Assembly: GCA_009885795.1 (NCBI GenBank)
Contig: VFKA01000008.1
Location: forward strand, 1-64,000
DNA from: Rhodospirillales bacterium
GTDB taxonomy: Bacteria > Pseudomonadota > Alphaproteobacteria > Dongiales > Dongiaceae
Reading direction: 5' to 3'
Length of the DNA stretch: 64,000 bases
Part shown: piece by piece, positions 7,645 to 20,033 of the stretch
Numbering within the stretch: the stretch's first letter is position 1
Layout: the number at the start of each line of letters is the position of its first letter
Program-made: the position numbers and the translations under genes
The notes under the pieces: model-generated
Databases searched by the model: none
What the model saw: only the letters and a program-made list of their open reading frames with translations
Told to the model about the DNA's origin: nothing

Positions 7645-7750
7645 TTTGGCTAGACCCGGTCGTCGCCGGCTTCGCCGCCGCGCTGGCGCTCGAAGGCCTT
7701 CACCAGGCGCGGGACCACGCGCGGCGAGACGAAGGGTGCCACGTCGCCGC
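7645..7750. repeat. Direct repeat R2 (3' end of intact coaD)
   Basis: Covers the last 33 codons or so of coaD and 5 bp past its stop. It is 94% identical to 6515-6620. It marks the second boundary of the insert. Confidence 0.9.
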
Positions 7751-8186
7751 CCAGAAGCCCGATCTCCTTCACGAAGCGCGAGGAAATGAACTGGTGGCGG
7801 TCGGACGCCATCAGAAAGATGGTCTCGATCCCCGGGTCGAGGCGGCCGTTCATGCCGGCCATCTGGAATTCATACTCGAAATCGGAGACCGCGCGTAAGC
7901 CCCGAATGATGACGCCAGCCCCCAGGCCTTGCGCGAAATGCATGAGCAGATTGTCGAACGACTGCACCTCGATGCCGGAAATCCCGTTGCCGGCGAACTC
8001 GGCCACTTCGGCGCGCACCATGTCGACGCGCTCGTCGACGGTGAGCAGCGGCCCCTTCCCGGCATTGGCCGCTACCCCGATCACCAGCTTGTCCACCACC
8101 CGCGCGGCGCGGCGGATGATGTCGTTATGGCCGTTGGTGATCGGATCGAAGGTGCCCGGATAGACACCGATCCTGGTCTTGTTCAT
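7650..8186 (-). CDS. coaD: Phosphopantetheine adenylyltransferase
   Basis: A 178-residue cytoplasmic enzyme that makes dephospho-CoA from 4'-phosphopantetheine and ATP, the penultimate step of CoA synthesis. The nucleotidyltransferase motif YPGTFDPITNGH is at the N-terminus. The second signature ASDRHQFISSRFVKEI is near residue 130. The start is the ATG at 8186, 23 bp after the gyrA stop, so it is likely cotranscribed with gyrA. The last 33 codons are one of two copies of that sequence in the window and may have been replaced during an insertion event. The product appears intact. Confidence 0.95.
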   Translation of the reverse strand: MNKTRIGVYPGTFDPITNGHNDIIRRAARVVDKLVIGVAANAGKGPLLTVDERVDMVRAEVAEFAGNGISGIEVQSFDNLLMHFAQGLGAGVIIRGLRAVSDFEYEFQMAGMNGRLDPGIETIFLMASDRHQFISSRFVKEIGLLGGDVAPFVSPRVVPRLVKAFERQRGGEAGDDRV

Positions 8187-8209
8187 GCGCTTACCTCGAA
8201 GTTCGGACG

Positions 8210-10957
8210 CTACTTGGCTCCGTCCGCGTCCTGGACCGGTTCGTTGGCTTCGTTTTCGTCGATCTCGGATTCGCGTAAGAGCCGCGTTACCGAGACGACG
8301 CGCTCGCCTTCGCCGACCTTGAAGACGACGACGCCTTGCGTGTTGCGGCCGGTAACGCGGATATCGTCGATCGGGCAACGCATGACGGTGCCTCCGTCCG
8401 AGACCAGCATGATCTGGTCGCGCGGCCCGACCGTGAATGACGCAACCACCGGTCCGTTGCGCTCCGACGTGATGATGTTGATGATGCCCTGTCCGCCGCG
8501 ATTGGTGACGCGGTACTCGTAGGCCGAGCTGCGTTTGCCGAAGCCATTGGCCGTGACGGTAAGGATCATTTCCTCGGCTCGTTCGAGCTCGCCGTAGCGC
8601 TCCGGCGACAAGGCGATGGCCGGCGCCTCCGGCTCGCTGTCCCTGGCGGCGTCGATCTCGGGCTCCTCCGGCTCGGCTCCCCGGCGCTTGGCGTTGGCCG
8701 CGCGGATGAAGGCCGGGCGCTCGCTGGATTCGGCATCGACGTGCTTGAGGATCGACATGGAGATAACCTTGTCGTCCGGCTCCAATCTGATGCCGCGCAC
8801 GCCGGTCGAGGTGCGGCCGGTGAAAACGCGCACGTCCGACACCGCGAAGCGGATGCACTTGCCGCCCGCGGCCGCCAGCAGGACATCGTTGCCCTCATCG
8901 CAGGTCTGGACGCCGACCAGCCGGTCGCCGGGTTCGAGCTTCATGGCGATCTTGCCGTTCGCCATCACGTTCACGAAGTCGGACAGCTTGTTGCGGCGCA
9001 CGTCGCCGCTGGCGGTCGCGAACATGACGTACATCTGGTCCCAGCTCGCTTCGTCCTCGGGCAGCGGCATGAGGGTCGAGATCGCCTCCCCCGGGTCGAG
9101 CGGCAGCAGGTTCACCAGCGCCTTGCCGCGCGATTGCGGCGTGCCTTGCGGCAAGCGGAACACCTTGGTCTTGTAGACCGTGCCGCTGGTCGAAAAAAAC
9201 AGCATCGGCGCGTGGGTGCTGGCGACGAAGAGCTGCGAGACGAAATCCTCCTCGCGCGTGCTCATGCCCGTACGCCCCTTGCCGCCGCGCCGCTGGGCGC
9301 GGTAGGTGGCGAGCGGCACGCGCTTGATGTAGCCGCCATGGGTGACGGTCACCACCATGTCCTCGCGCTGAATCAGATCCTCGATGTCCTGCTCGGCGCC
9401 CATCTCCTCGATCGTGGTGCGCCGCGGCGTCGCGAATTTTTCCCGCACCGTAGCCAGTTCCGCGCGCAAGATGTCGAGCCGGCGGGGCCGGCGATCGAGG
9501 ATGTCCTTGATATCGACAATCTGCTTCGCGAGCTCGCCCATTTCCTCGTCGATCTTGCCCCGCTCGAGACCGGTCAGGCGTTGCAGGCGCAACTCGAGAA
9601 TGGCGCGCGCCTGCGCCTCCGACAGCCGGCAGGTGCCGTCGGGGGCGATCATGCGTCCGGGCTCGGCGACGAGCTCGATCAATGACGCGACCTGCATGGC
9701 CGGCCACGAGCGCGCCATGAGCGCCTCGCGGGCCACGGCCGGATCGGACGCCCCGCGGATGAGCTTGATGACGGCGTCGATATTGGCAACCGCGATCGCG
9801 AGCCCGACCAGGATGTGGGCGCGCTCCTGCGCCTTGGTCAGATCGAAGCGCGCGCGCCTGGTGATGACCTCCTCGCGAAAAGCGATGAAGGCGACGATCA
9901 CGTCCTTCAAATTCATCAGCAGCGGGCGCCCGCCGTTCAACGCCAGCATGTTGACGCCAAACGCGGTCTGCAGCGGCGTGTAGCGATAGAGCTGATTGAG
10001 AACGATCTCGGCCATCGCGTCGCGTTTCAACTCGATCACCACGCGCACGCCTTCGCGGCTCGATTCGTCGCGCAGATCGGCGATGCCCTCGATGATCTTC
10101 TCCTGCACGATCTCGGCGATCCGCTCGATCATGCGGGCCTTGTTCACCTGGTAGGGAATCTCGGTGACGATGATCGCCTCGCGCTCCTTGCGAAGCTCCT
10201 CGACATGGGTGCGCGCGCGCATGACCACCGAACCGCGTCCGGTATGATAGGCGTCGTGGATGCCGCCGCGGCCGAGGATCAGCGCACCGGTCGGAAAATC
10301 CGGCCCCGGCACATGTTGCATGAGGGCATCGATCGTGATCGCCGGATCGTCGACATAGGCGAGGCAGGCGTCGATAACCTCGCCCAGGTTGTGGGTCGGA
10401 ATGTTGGTCGCCATCCCGACGGCGATGCCGCCGGCGCCGTTGACCAGCAAGTTCGGGAAACGCGCCGGCAGGACCACCGGCTCTTTCGTCGACTCGTCAT
10501 AGTTCGAGCGATAGTCGACCGTGTCCTTGTCGATGTCCTCGAGCAGGTACTGCGCGGCTTGATGAAGGCGCACCTCGGTGTAGCGCGAGGCCGCAGGCGG
10601 GTCGCCGTCCATGGAGCCGAAATTGCCCTGGCCGTCGATGAGCTGCAGGCGCATGGCGAAATCCTGCGCCAGGCGGACCATCGCGTCGTAGATCGCGGTA
10701 TCGCCATGCGGGTGGTATTTGCCCATCACGTCGCCGACGACCTTGGACGACTTACGGTGCGCCTTGGTGTACTCGAAGCCCGCTTCGTGCATTGCGTAGA
10801 GGATGCGCCGGTGCACTGGTTTCAGGCCGTCGCGCACGTCGGGAAGCGCCCGCGACACGATCACGCTCATGGCGTAATCGAGGTAGGAGCGCTTCATCTC
10901 CTCCTCGATCGTCACCGGCGTGATGTCGAGCGCGGGGTGCCCTGGTTCGGTGGTCAC
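8210..10957 (-). CDS. gyrA: DNA gyrase subunit A
   Basis: A 915-residue breakage-reunion subunit of DNA gyrase. The active-site tyrosine is Y126 in AASRYTEVR. The quinolone region reads [10 protein letters not shown], with Thr at the E. coli Ser83 position and Asp at position 87. The GyrA box QRRGGKG needed for DNA wrapping is present, followed by the six-bladed C-terminal domain and an acidic tail. Translation starts at a GTG with AGGA a few bases upstream. coaD follows at 23 bp. An acidic insert rich in Glu and Pro lies between blades near residue 770. Confidence 0.97.
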   Translation of the reverse strand: MTTEPGHPALDITPVTIEEEMKRSYLDYAMSVIVSRALPDVRDGLKPVHRRILYAMHEAGFEYTKAHRKSSKVVGDVMGKYHPHGDTAIYDAMVRLAQDFAMRLQLIDGQGNFGSMDGDPPAASRYTEVRLHQAAQYLLEDIDKDTVDYRSNYDESTKEPVVLPARFPNLLVNGAGGIAVGMATNIPTHNLGEVIDACLAYVDDPAITIDALMQHVPGPDFPTGALILGRGGIHDAYHTGRGSVVMRARTHVEELRKEREAIIVTEIPYQVNKARMIERIAEIVQEKIIEGIADLRDESSREGVRVVIELKRDAMAEIVLNQLYRYTPLQTAFGVNMLALNGGRPLLMNLKDVIVAFIAFREEVITRRARFDLTKAQERAHILVGLAIAVANIDAVIKLIRGASDPAVAREALMARSWPAMQVASLIELVAEPGRMIAPDGTCRLSEAQARAILELRLQRLTGLERGKIDEEMGELAKQIVDIKDILDRRPRRLDILRAELATVREKFATPRRTTIEEMGAEQDIEDLIQREDMVVTVTHGGYIKRVPLATYRAQRRGGKGRTGMSTREEDFVSQLFVASTHAPMLFFSTSGTVYKTKVFRLPQGTPQSRGKALVNLLPLDPGEAISTLMPLPEDEASWDQMYVMFATASGDVRRNKLSDFVNVMANGKIAMKLEPGDRLVGVQTCDEGNDVLLAAAGGKCIRFAVSDVRVFTGRTSTGVRGIRLEPDDKVISMSILKHVDAESSERPAFIRAANAKRRGAEPEEPEIDAARDSEPEAPAIALSPERYGELERAEEMILTVTANGFGKRSSAYEYRVTNRGGQGIINIITSERNGPVVASFTVGPRDQIMLVSDGGTVMRCPIDDIRVTGRNTQGVVVFKVGEGERVVSVTRLLRESEIDENEANEPVQDADGAK

Positions 10958-11127
10958 GATTTTCCTGGAATTATAATACGTTAACGACCGACACTATTTT
11001 TCTACTTCAAGCGAGTCGGGCGCCGAATCGAAACGCGGTCATATCGCATTTTTTCTATCAGATTCGCGTGTCCGCAACAACGTCGCGCGGCCTGATTGCA
11101 ATGGCCGTTTTCACCTCCGGAAACGCG

Positions 11128-11156
11128 TCGGGCGCCGCCAGGATGGCGGCGCCCGA
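11128..11156 (-). terminator. Terminator-like hairpin after the substrate-binding protein gene
   Basis: A 12-bp perfect stem (TCGGGCGCCGCC / GGCGGCGCCCGA) with a 5-nt loop, 26 bp past the stop codon. On the minus strand it is followed only by a short TTT, so efficiency is uncertain. It separates the gene from gyrA. Confidence 0.65.
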
Positions 11157-11181
11157 ACTGTCATGATTGAGGAGTTGGCAG

Positions 11182-12309
11182 TCAGGTCCCGGCCTTCACC
11201 TCATTGACGAGCGCGATGTACTTGCTGCGATAGGGTTCCTCCGGCTCAGGCTCGATATTCAAGGCACCGAACGTCGCGGCCGGGTCGCTGAGGCCGACTT
11301 CGGCGAGCTTTTCGGGGCCGATCAGATCGTAAGTCTTGCTGTTGGCGTGGTAGTAACCCTGTTCCAGCACGAAATACTTGCCCACTTCCGGGTCGAGCAT
11401 GGCGTCGATGAGATCGTAGGCGGCCTGCTCGTCTCCGGGCGCCTCGGCATGGCGGACCATGCCGCAGCACCAGCCGAGAATGCCTTCCTTCGGCACCATG
11501 TACTCCACCGGAACACCCTGTTTCTTCAGGTTGGTCACCGATCCGTTCCAGGCGTAGGCGGCCACGATCTCGCCCGAGGCAACCGCCTGCTCGAGTTGCG
11601 CCTGATCGCTCCAATAGAACTTCATCAGCTCCTTCTGCTTGGCCAGCATCTCCTTGATCGTGCCGAGCTGTTCGTCGCTGAGGTGGAGATAGTCCGCGTA
11701 CATGCCCGATATGCGCGCCGCGATCTCGATGAAGGTCGTGTCGGTGTCGTACATCGACAGCCGGCCCTTGTACTTCTCGTTGAAGAGCAGTCCCCAGGAC
11801 GGGTCGGCGACATCGGCCGCATCCACCAAATCGGTGCGATAGATGACGGATGACAGGCCGGCGTCGAACGGCACGAGGTAGGGCTTGCCGTCGAACGACG
11901 TTTCGGGAATGGCGCGGAAACGCTCCCAGATATCGGCGTAACGGGGAACGCGGGATACGTCGATCGGCTGCAGGATGCCCGCGTCCTTCCATCGCTTGAT
12001 GTTGTAGGAGCAAGGATGCATGAGGTCGGCGACGAAGCCGCCCAGCATCTTCTGCAGGGCCTCCTCCTCGGTCGCGAAGATCGAGAAGGTCGGCCCGGCG
12101 CCGTACTTGTTGATATAGCCTGGGTGAATCTCGGGGACGTCATAGCCCGCCCACTCCATGACCGTCAGTTCGGGGGCCGCCGCGGCGGCGCGGCGCGCCA
12201 TGATCGGGACCGACGCCAGCGCCAATCCGGCGCCGGCAAGCACGCGCATCAGATCGCGCCGTCCGGCGCGACCGCCCTTAAGCCGTTGAATGATCTCGCT
12301 ACTGTTCAT
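11182..12309 (-). CDS. Polyamine-type ABC transporter substrate-binding protein with Tat-like signal
   Basis: A 375-residue periplasmic binding protein of the PotD/PotF class (ELTVMEWAGYD; FDAGLSSVIYRTD; YAWNGSVTNLKK). The N-terminus carries GRRDLMRVLAGAGLALASVP before an Ala-rich cleavage region, a twin-arginine-like signal. tatABC is in this window. The ligand is probably a polyamine or another small cation, which is inference. No ATPase or permease gene is nearby, so it is an orphan that must dock with a transporter encoded elsewhere. It lies 29 bp after ssb and is bounded downstream by a strong hairpin. Confidence 0.8.
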   Translation of the reverse strand: MNSSEIIQRLKGGRAGRRDLMRVLAGAGLALASVPIMARRAAAAAPELTVMEWAGYDVPEIHPGYINKYGAGPTFSIFATEEEALQKMLGGFVADLMHPCSYNIKRWKDAGILQPIDVSRVPRYADIWERFRAIPETSFDGKPYLVPFDAGLSSVIYRTDLVDAADVADPSWGLLFNEKYKGRLSMYDTDTTFIEIAARISGMYADYLHLSDEQLGTIKEMLAKQKELMKFYWSDQAQLEQAVASGEIVAAYAWNGSVTNLKKQGVPVEYMVPKEGILGWCCGMVRHAEAPGDEQAAYDLIDAMLDPEVGKYFVLEQGYYHANSKTYDLIGPEKLAEVGLSDPAATFGALNIEPEPEEPYRSKYIALVNEVKAGT

Positions 12310-12338
12310 CGTGGTCTCCCTGTCACTGTTGACCTCGG

Positions 12339-12800
12339 TTAGAAGGGTATGTCGTCATCGAGATCGGCGCCGCTGGCGGGCGCGCGGCCCGCCTGGCGCT
12401 CGGCGGAGGGCGGCTCGCTACCGCCGGCGGTATTGTCGGCTCCCGCTCCGCGCGTGTCGAGCATGACCAGCTCGCCACGGAACCGCTGCAGGACCACCTC
12501 GGTCGAGTAGCGCTCCTGGCCGGACTGGTCGGTCCACTTTCTCGTCTGAAGCTGGCCCTCGAGATAGACCTTGGCTCCTTTTTTCAGGTACTTCTCGGCG
12601 ACCTCGGACAGCTTATCGTTGAAAATGACGACGCGGTGCCATTCCGTCCGCTCGCGCCGCTCGCCGGTGCTCTTGTCGCGCCATGATTCCGACGTGGCGA
12701 CCGAGAGATTGGCCATTCGGGTGCCATCCTGGGTGCTGCGAATTTCCGGGTCGCGCCCCAGATTGCCGATGAGAATGACCTTGTTGACGCTGCCTGCCAT
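12339..12800 (-). CDS. ssb: Single-stranded DNA-binding protein
   Basis: A 153-residue SSB. The OB-fold begins [16 protein letters not shown] and includes [12 protein letters not shown] Gly/Ala/Ser linker leads to the acidic tip DDDIPF that recruits replication and repair partners. The ATG at 12800 is preferred because the family begins MAGSVNKV. An upstream in-frame extension has no family support. The gene is divergent from uvrA with 143 bp between them. I found no clear LexA site in that gap. Confidence 0.96.
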   Translation of the reverse strand: MAGSVNKVILIGNLGRDPEIRSTQDGTRMANLSVATSESWRDKSTGERRERTEWHRVVIFNDKLSEVAEKYLKKGAKVYLEGQLQTRKWTDQSGQERYSTEVVLQRFRGELVMLDTRGAGADNTAGGSEPPSAERQAGRAPASGADLDDDIPF

Positions 12801-12943
12801 ATCGCCCTGCCCGTCCCCTAGTGTCCGCTGCCGGCAAACACTACACGGAGTTGCCACGGTCTGTCATCCGAGTGATAAGATGCGGGGGCCCCGGCAGCCC
12901 AGCCGGCGCCGTCACGCCGGCGCCCCTCCGACAAGATCAGGTC

Positions 12944-15871
<2,928 letters not shown>

Positions 15872-15907
15872 GCTTCAGTCGCTTGTCCGGCCGGGCCGGG
15901 TCGGTCA

Positions 15908-16006
15908 CCCTTCGAGACGGCCGCTAGCGCGGCCTCCTCAGGGTGAGGTACCGTGTTGATCGCAAACGACCTCATCCTGAGGAGCGAAGCGTCTCGAAGG
16001 AGGAGG
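15908..16006. repeat. Interspersed palindromic repeat, family B copy 1
   Basis: A paired structure. CTTCGAGACG with CCTCCTCAGGGTGAGG is mirrored by CCTCATCCTGAGGAG with CGTCTCGAAG. It lies between uvrA and the glycosyltransferase gene in tandem orientation. Related copies are at 22641-22740 and 38274-38378. Confidence 0.85.
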
Positions 16007-16037
16007 TCGTTTCCCGGTACTTAAGGAAGGCGCCACC

Positions 16038-16715
16038 ATGCTGCGAATCTTCATCGGCTACGATCACCGGCAACCCCTGCCCTTCGCGGTGCTGAGCCAC
16101 TCGATCTTGAGCCGATCGACGCAGCCGGTGTCGATCACGCCACTGGTTCTGTCCCAGCTTCCGATCAAACGATCGGGGCTGACGCCGTTCACGTTCAGCC
16201 GCTTTCTCGTGCCCTGGCTTTGCAAGTTCGAGGGGCCGGCGCTCTTTCTCGACGTGGACATCCTGGTCCAGGGCGACATCGCCGAACTGTTCGGCCATTT
16301 CGATCCGGCGCAGGCCGTGATGATCTGCCGCAACACGAAGAAATTCGAATGGGCCTCGGTGATGCTGTTCAACTGCGGACACCGGGACAACCGTATCCTC
16401 ACGCCCGAGTTCGTCGAGCTGGGCGAAGGGCTGCACAGCATCAATTGGACCGACAGGATCGGATCGCTGCCGGACGAATGGAACCATCTCGTCATGTATG
16501 ACGAACCCAAGCCGGCGAAACTGCTGCATTACACCTGCGGGTTGCCGATCTACCCGGAAACCAAGCCGCTCGGCTATGCCGAGGAATATGCGCGCGAGGC
16601 CAAGGCCGCGACCTCCGTCGCCTCCTGGCAGACGCTCATGGGGAATTCGGTCCACGCCAAGCCGGTGATGGAGCGCCTGAAGCAGCTGGAGGAAAAGAAG
16701 ACGCCGACCCAATGA
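16038..16715 (+). CDS. GT8-like glycosyltransferase
   Basis: A 225-residue nucleotide-sugar transferase. It opens with [11 protein letters not shown] and has a DxD metal/nucleotide motif in [13 protein letters not shown] near residue 75. A later WNHLVMYD segment resembles family 8 enzymes. There is no signal peptide or membrane anchor. The acceptor is unknown, possibly cell-surface glycan. The start is the ATG at 16038. The stop overlaps trmFO by 4 bp (ATGA), although no functional link to tRNA modification is obvious. Confidence 0.72.
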   Translation: MLRIFIGYDHRQPLPFAVLSHSILSRSTQPVSITPLVLSQLPIKRSGLTPFTFSRFLVPWLCKFEGPALFLDVDILVQGDIAELFGHFDPAQAVMICRNTKKFEWASVMLFNCGHRDNRILTPEFVELGEGLHSINWTDRIGSLPDEWNHLVMYDEPKPAKLLHYTCGLPIYPETKPLGYAEEYAREAKAATSVASWQTLMGNSVHAKPVMERLKQLEEKKTPTQ

Positions 16716-18076
16716 CCATCGACCGATCCCAACCGGTCCACGTCATCGGCGGCGGCCTCGCCGGCAGCGAGGCGGCCTGGCAGCTCGCCCGGCTCGGCGT
16801 GCCGGTGGTCCTCCATGAGATGAGGCCCGTTCGCGGCACCGATGCCCACGCGACCGATCGCCTGGCCGAACTCGTCTGCTCGAACTCGTTCCGCTCCGAC
16901 GATGCCGCCCACAACGCGGTCGGATTGCTCCACGAGGAAATGCGGCGCTGCGGGTCTCTCATTCTTAGCGCCGGCGATCGCCATGCCTTGCCGGCGGGCG
17001 GCGCGCTGGCGGTGGACCGCGACGGTTTCGCGGCCGAGGTGACGGCGCGCCTCGCGGCCGATCCCCTGGTCACGATCGAACGCGGCGAGGTCACCGGGCT
17101 CCCGGCGGAATGGGCGCGGATCATCGTCGCTACCGGGCCGCTGACCTCGCCATCGCTGGCGACAATCATCGCCGCCCTCACCGGCGAAGACGCGCTCGCC
17201 TTCTTCGACGCCATCGCCCCTATCGTCCACAAGGACAGCATCGACTTCAATCGCGCCTGGTATCAGTCGCGCTACGACAAGACCGGCCCCGGCGGCGGCA
17301 ACGCCGACTACATCAACTGCCCGCTCGACCGCCAGGAATACGAAGCCTTCGTCGCGGCGCTGGTGTCGGGCGACAAGACCGCGTTCCGGGATTGGGAGAA
17401 GGACACGCCCTATTTCGAAGGCTGCCTGCCCATCGAGGTCATGGCCGAGCGCGGCCCCGAAACATTGCGCTTCGGGCCGATGAAACCGGTCGGCCTGACC
17501 GACCCGCGCACCGGCCGCCGCCCTCATGCCGTCGTGCAGCTGCGCCAGGACAACGCACTGGGCACGCTCTACAACATGGTCGGATTCCAGACCAAGCTGA
17601 AGCACGCCGAGCAGGTCCGCATCTTCCGCGCCATTCCCGGGCTCGGGCAGGCCGAGTTCGCGCGCCTCGGGGGCTTGCATCGCAATACCTTCATCAACAG
17701 CCCGCGCCTGCTCGATGGGGGCTTACGCCTACGCGCGGATGCTCGGCTGCGCTTTGCCGGCCAGATCACCGGCGTCGAGGGCTACGTCGAAAGCGCCGCC
17801 ATCGGGCTCCTCGCCGGGCGGTTCGCCGCCGCCGATTGGAAAGGGAACCCGAGCGTAGCCCCGCCGCCGACGACCGCCATGGGCGCGCTCTTGAACCACA
17901 TCTGCCATGGCGCCAACGCCGGCACCTTCCAGCCGATGAACGTGAACTTCGGGCTATTCCCGCCGCTTGCCGGCAAGGGCGCCGACGGCCGTCGAGCCCT
18001 ACGAAAACCGGCGATCTCCGCGCGCGCCTTGGCCGATCTCGATGATTGGCTGGCGGTGCCGGCGGCCGCCGCCTAA
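16712..18076 (+). CDS. trmFO: Methylenetetrahydrofolate-tRNA-(uracil-5-)-methyltransferase TrmFO
   Basis: A 454-residue FAD- and folate-dependent enzyme that makes 5-methyluridine at position 54 of tRNA. The N-terminal FAD motif is [16 protein letters not shown]. Further signatures are [10 protein letters not shown], the redox-relevant cysteine in [24 protein letters not shown], and the C-terminal [10 protein letters not shown]. It overlaps the upstream glycosyltransferase gene by 4 bp. Its end overlaps the convergent NDUFAF6-like gene by 4 bp. Confidence 0.95.
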   Translation: MTIDRSQPVHVIGGGLAGSEAAWQLARLGVPVVLHEMRPVRGTDAHATDRLAELVCSNSFRSDDAAHNAVGLLHEEMRRCGSLILSAGDRHALPAGGALAVDRDGFAAEVTARLAADPLVTIERGEVTGLPAEWARIIVATGPLTSPSLATIIAALTGEDALAFFDAIAPIVHKDSIDFNRAWYQSRYDKTGPGGGNADYINCPLDRQEYEAFVAALVSGDKTAFRDWEKDTPYFEGCLPIEVMAERGPETLRFGPMKPVGLTDPRTGRRPHAVVQLRQDNALGTLYNMVGFQTKLKHAEQVRIFRAIPGLGQAEFARLGGLHRNTFINSPRLLDGGLRLRADARLRFAGQITGVEGYVESAAIGLLAGRFAAADWKGNPSVAPPPTTAMGALLNHICHGANAGTFQPMNVNFGLFPPLAGKGADGRRALRKPAISARALADLDDWLAVPAAAA

Positions 18077-18975
18077 ATCCGGCCGAGGACGAAGCGGTAA
18101 GCCAGGCGCCACACGCGACCCTCGGGCTGCCGGCGAAGCGCGACGGCGAAGGGATCGTAACCGGCCTTGGCGATCCGGGACGCATGGAGTTCGACCAGGA
18201 CCGCCGGCAGCAGCGCCGGCAAGAGCCTTCGCGGCAGCGCACGGGCGCCATCGCGGCCGAGCCTATGGTGACGCCGCGCTTCGCTCATAATCTCGCGGAC
18301 GATCCGGCATAGGGAAGGCGACGACCGCAACTCGAACGTCCCGCCGAGGTCCAGCCCTTCCCTATCGACGGCTTGGCGCGGAAGGTAGCTCCGCCGGGTC
18401 GCGGCATGAAACGGTATCGCCCGGACCAGCCCGGTAAGCGCCCAGGCGATGCCGATGTGACGCGCCGCGAGAATGGCAGGCTCGGTCAAGGGGCCGCCCA
18501 AGGCGAGAAGTGCCAGTTCGATCAGCGGCGCCGAGGTGCCTTCGGCATAGGCCGCCAGCCCGGCGAGATCGGCCGGCGGATCGGCCGACATGTCCTGCTC
18601 CCTCGCCTTCAACAGGCGCAAGAAGGGTTCCCGCGGCAGCCCGGAGCGCCGCGTCGCCGCGCCAAGCGCCTCCACCACCGGATGGCGCCGCGGGCTGCCG
18701 GCGTGAATCTCCTCGATCGCATCCCGCCACCATTGCAGCCGGATCAACCCCATGAAGGGTTCGCGGACGGTCTCGCGAATACGCGCGATTTCGAGGTTGA
18801 AGGCGTAGAGGGCGAACAGGTCCTCGCGCTTCGAGCTTGGGGCAAAAAGAGCGGTCAGGAACCGGTCGCGGTCGTGGCGGCGAATTTCGGCCGCGCAGTA
18901 TGAGAGTCCATGGGTGGCATGCTCATCGGGCACTCGCGCACCCCTCTTCACAATGGCCTTGCGAACGACTAGCAT
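18073..18975 (-). CDS. Squalene/phytoene synthase-like protein, NDUFAF6 homologue
   Basis: A 300-residue isoprenoid-synthase-fold protein. The usual aspartate-rich DxxxD pockets are poorly kept ([29 protein letters not shown]), as in NDUFAF6-type proteins that assist complex I assembly rather than make terpenes. The starts possible are ATG at 18975 and GTG at 18933; family N-termini favour neither clearly. It sits near the NDUFAF3-like gene and secDF. A complex I role is inference from homology to the mitochondrial factors and from context. Confidence 0.72.
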   Translation of the reverse strand: MLVVRKAIVKRGARVPDEHATHGLSYCAAEIRRHDRDRFLTALFAPSSKREDLFALYAFNLEIARIRETVREPFMGLIRLQWWRDAIEEIHAGSPRRHPVVEALGAATRRSGLPREPFLRLLKAREQDMSADPPADLAGLAAYAEGTSAPLIELALLALGGPLTEPAILAARHIGIAWALTGLVRAIPFHAATRRSYLPRQAVDREGLDLGGTFELRSSPSLCRIVREIMSEARRHHRLGRDGARALPRRLLPALLPAVLVELHASRIAKAGYDPFAVALRRQPEGRVWRLAYRFVLGRI

Positions 18976-19037
18976 TCGAGGAACGTGCGATTGCCGATTC
19001 GGGGGTCGGATCGGCTCATTCCGGGGGAGACGACGTC

Positions 19038-19634
19038 ATGGCTTCCATACTCCAATCGCTGCACAAGACGCTGGCGGCCGGCCTGGTTCTGGCCGTCGTC
19101 TTGTTCATCCTCTATCTCATCACCCAGGGCTTCGACAACGCCACGTTCTGGCCCTTCCTGTTCCGCTGGCTCCACGTGTTCAGCGGCGTTCTGTGGGTCG
19201 GCCTGCTCTACTACTTCAATTTCGTACAGATTCCGAGCATGCCGAAGATCCCGGACGAGCAGAAGCCGGCGGTGACCAAGGTGATCGCGCCGGAGGTGCT
19301 GTTCTGGTTCCGCTGGGCGGCGATGGCGACCCTGGTCACGGGGTTGATCCTGGCGCTCTTGAACGGCTATCTGCTGGAAGCCATTCTTATCGGATTGAGC
19401 GACGGCGTGGCGAAACACGCGGCGATCGGCATCGGCATGTGGATCGCCGCCATCATGTGGTTCAACGTCTGGTTCGTGATCTGGCCCAATCAGCAGAAGG
19501 CGCTGGGCCTGGTCGAGGCCGACGCCGATACCAAGAAGGCGGCGGGGCGCACCGCCATGCTGTTCTCGCGCACCAACACCGCGCTTTCGATCCCGATGCT
19601 GTTCTCGATGGTGGCGGCGCAGAACCTCTATTGA
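19038..19634 (+). CDS. PuuD-like (DUF989) integral membrane protein
   Basis: A 198-residue inner-membrane protein. It has hydrophobic segments near residues 13-33, 38-60, 88-112 and 125-150, plus a final one. RWLHVFSGVLWVGLLYYFNF is typical of the N-terminal membrane domain of urate hydroxylase PuuD, and conserved histidines (WLH, KHAAIGIG) suggest haem ligation. The C-terminal cytochrome c domain of full PuuD is absent, so urate oxidation is not assured. The ATG at 19038 follows a GGGGGAGA ribosome site. The gene is divergent from the NDUFAF6-like gene and convergent with the next one. Confidence 0.75.
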   Translation: MASILQSLHKTLAAGLVLAVVLFILYLITQGFDNATFWPFLFRWLHVFSGVLWVGLLYYFNFVQIPSMPKIPDEQKPAVTKVIAPEVLFWFRWAAMATLVTGLILALLNGYLLEAILIGLSDGVAKHAAIGIGMWIAAIMWFNVWFVIWPNQQKALGLVEADADTKKAAGRTAMLFSRTNTALSIPMLFSMVAAQNLY

Positions 19635-19637
19635 TCG

Positions 19638-20033
19638 TCAGGCCGTGGCGATCAGCGCCGCGGCCACGCGGCGCCCTTCGGCCGCCAGCACGTTGTAGGT
19701 CCGGGCCGCCGCTCCGGTGTCCATGGGCTCGACCACGATACCGTGCCGGCGCAACGCGGCCTTGAGGTCGGCGGGGACTTGGACCGCGCGGCGGCCGCAG
19801 CCAAGCAACAGCACTTCGACCGTGCCGCTCTCGCCCGCTTGCCCTATTTCCGCCAGCGCCTCCAGCGTGATCGTTGCCCCCTCCCGGACCGCCCATGGCA
19901 AGGTGCGGTCGAGGAAGACCAGCACCGACCCTTCATAGAGCTTGCCGCTCACCCGGAAGCGTAAATCGCCGTACGATTCGATGATCTGGCGGCCGGCCGG
20001 GATGAGGGGCGTTACGTCCACGGGACGGATCAC
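19638..20033 (-). CDS. Mth938-like domain protein, NDUFAF3 homologue
   Basis: A 131-residue single-domain protein of the Mth938/NDUFAF3 fold, with the family pattern YGDLRFRVSG and LLLGCGRRAVQVP. In mitochondria NDUFAF3 helps assemble complex I, and its bacterial homologues are often coupled to secDF. Here it begins with GTG overlapping the secF stop by 4 bp (GTGA), so it is translated from the sec transcript. Together with the NDUFAF6-like gene just beyond, this suggests a membrane-biogenesis cluster. Confidence 0.85.
   Translation of the reverse strand: MIRPVDVTPLIPAGRQIIESYGDLRFRVSGKLYEGSVLVFLDRTLPWAVREGATITLEALAEIGQAGESGTVEVLLLGCGRRAVQVPADLKAALRRHGIVVEPMDTGAAARTYNVLAAEGRRVAAALIATA

Larger units (their letters stand above)
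6515..7750. mobile_element. Putative small insert bounded by direct repeats of the coaD 3' end
   Basis: Two 106-bp direct repeats (6515-6620 and 7645-7750) align without gaps, with 6 mismatches. They bound about 1.0 kb holding one recognisable gene, an intrinsic terminator and a hairpin. The copy at 7645 is the real 3' end of coaD. The other is a detached 3' fragment that keeps its frame and stop codon. A duplicated target-gene end is what site-specific integration into the 3' end of a gene leaves behind. No integrase or transposase gene is present, so this could be a remnant, a satellite that depends on an integrase elsewhere, or a segmental duplication. Confidence 0.45.

Noticed and set aside
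8741-9685. A 314-residue plus-strand frame over gyrA
   Set aside because: Shadow of the conserved gyrA reading frame.
10970-10975. TATAAT-like box upstream of gyrA on the minus strand
   Set aside because: It overlaps the ribosome site region of gyrA and has no matching -35 element at the right distance.
12801-12943. LexA/SOS box between ssb and uvrA
   Set aside because: I looked for the GTTC-N7-GTTC type site of alphaproteobacteria and did not find one.
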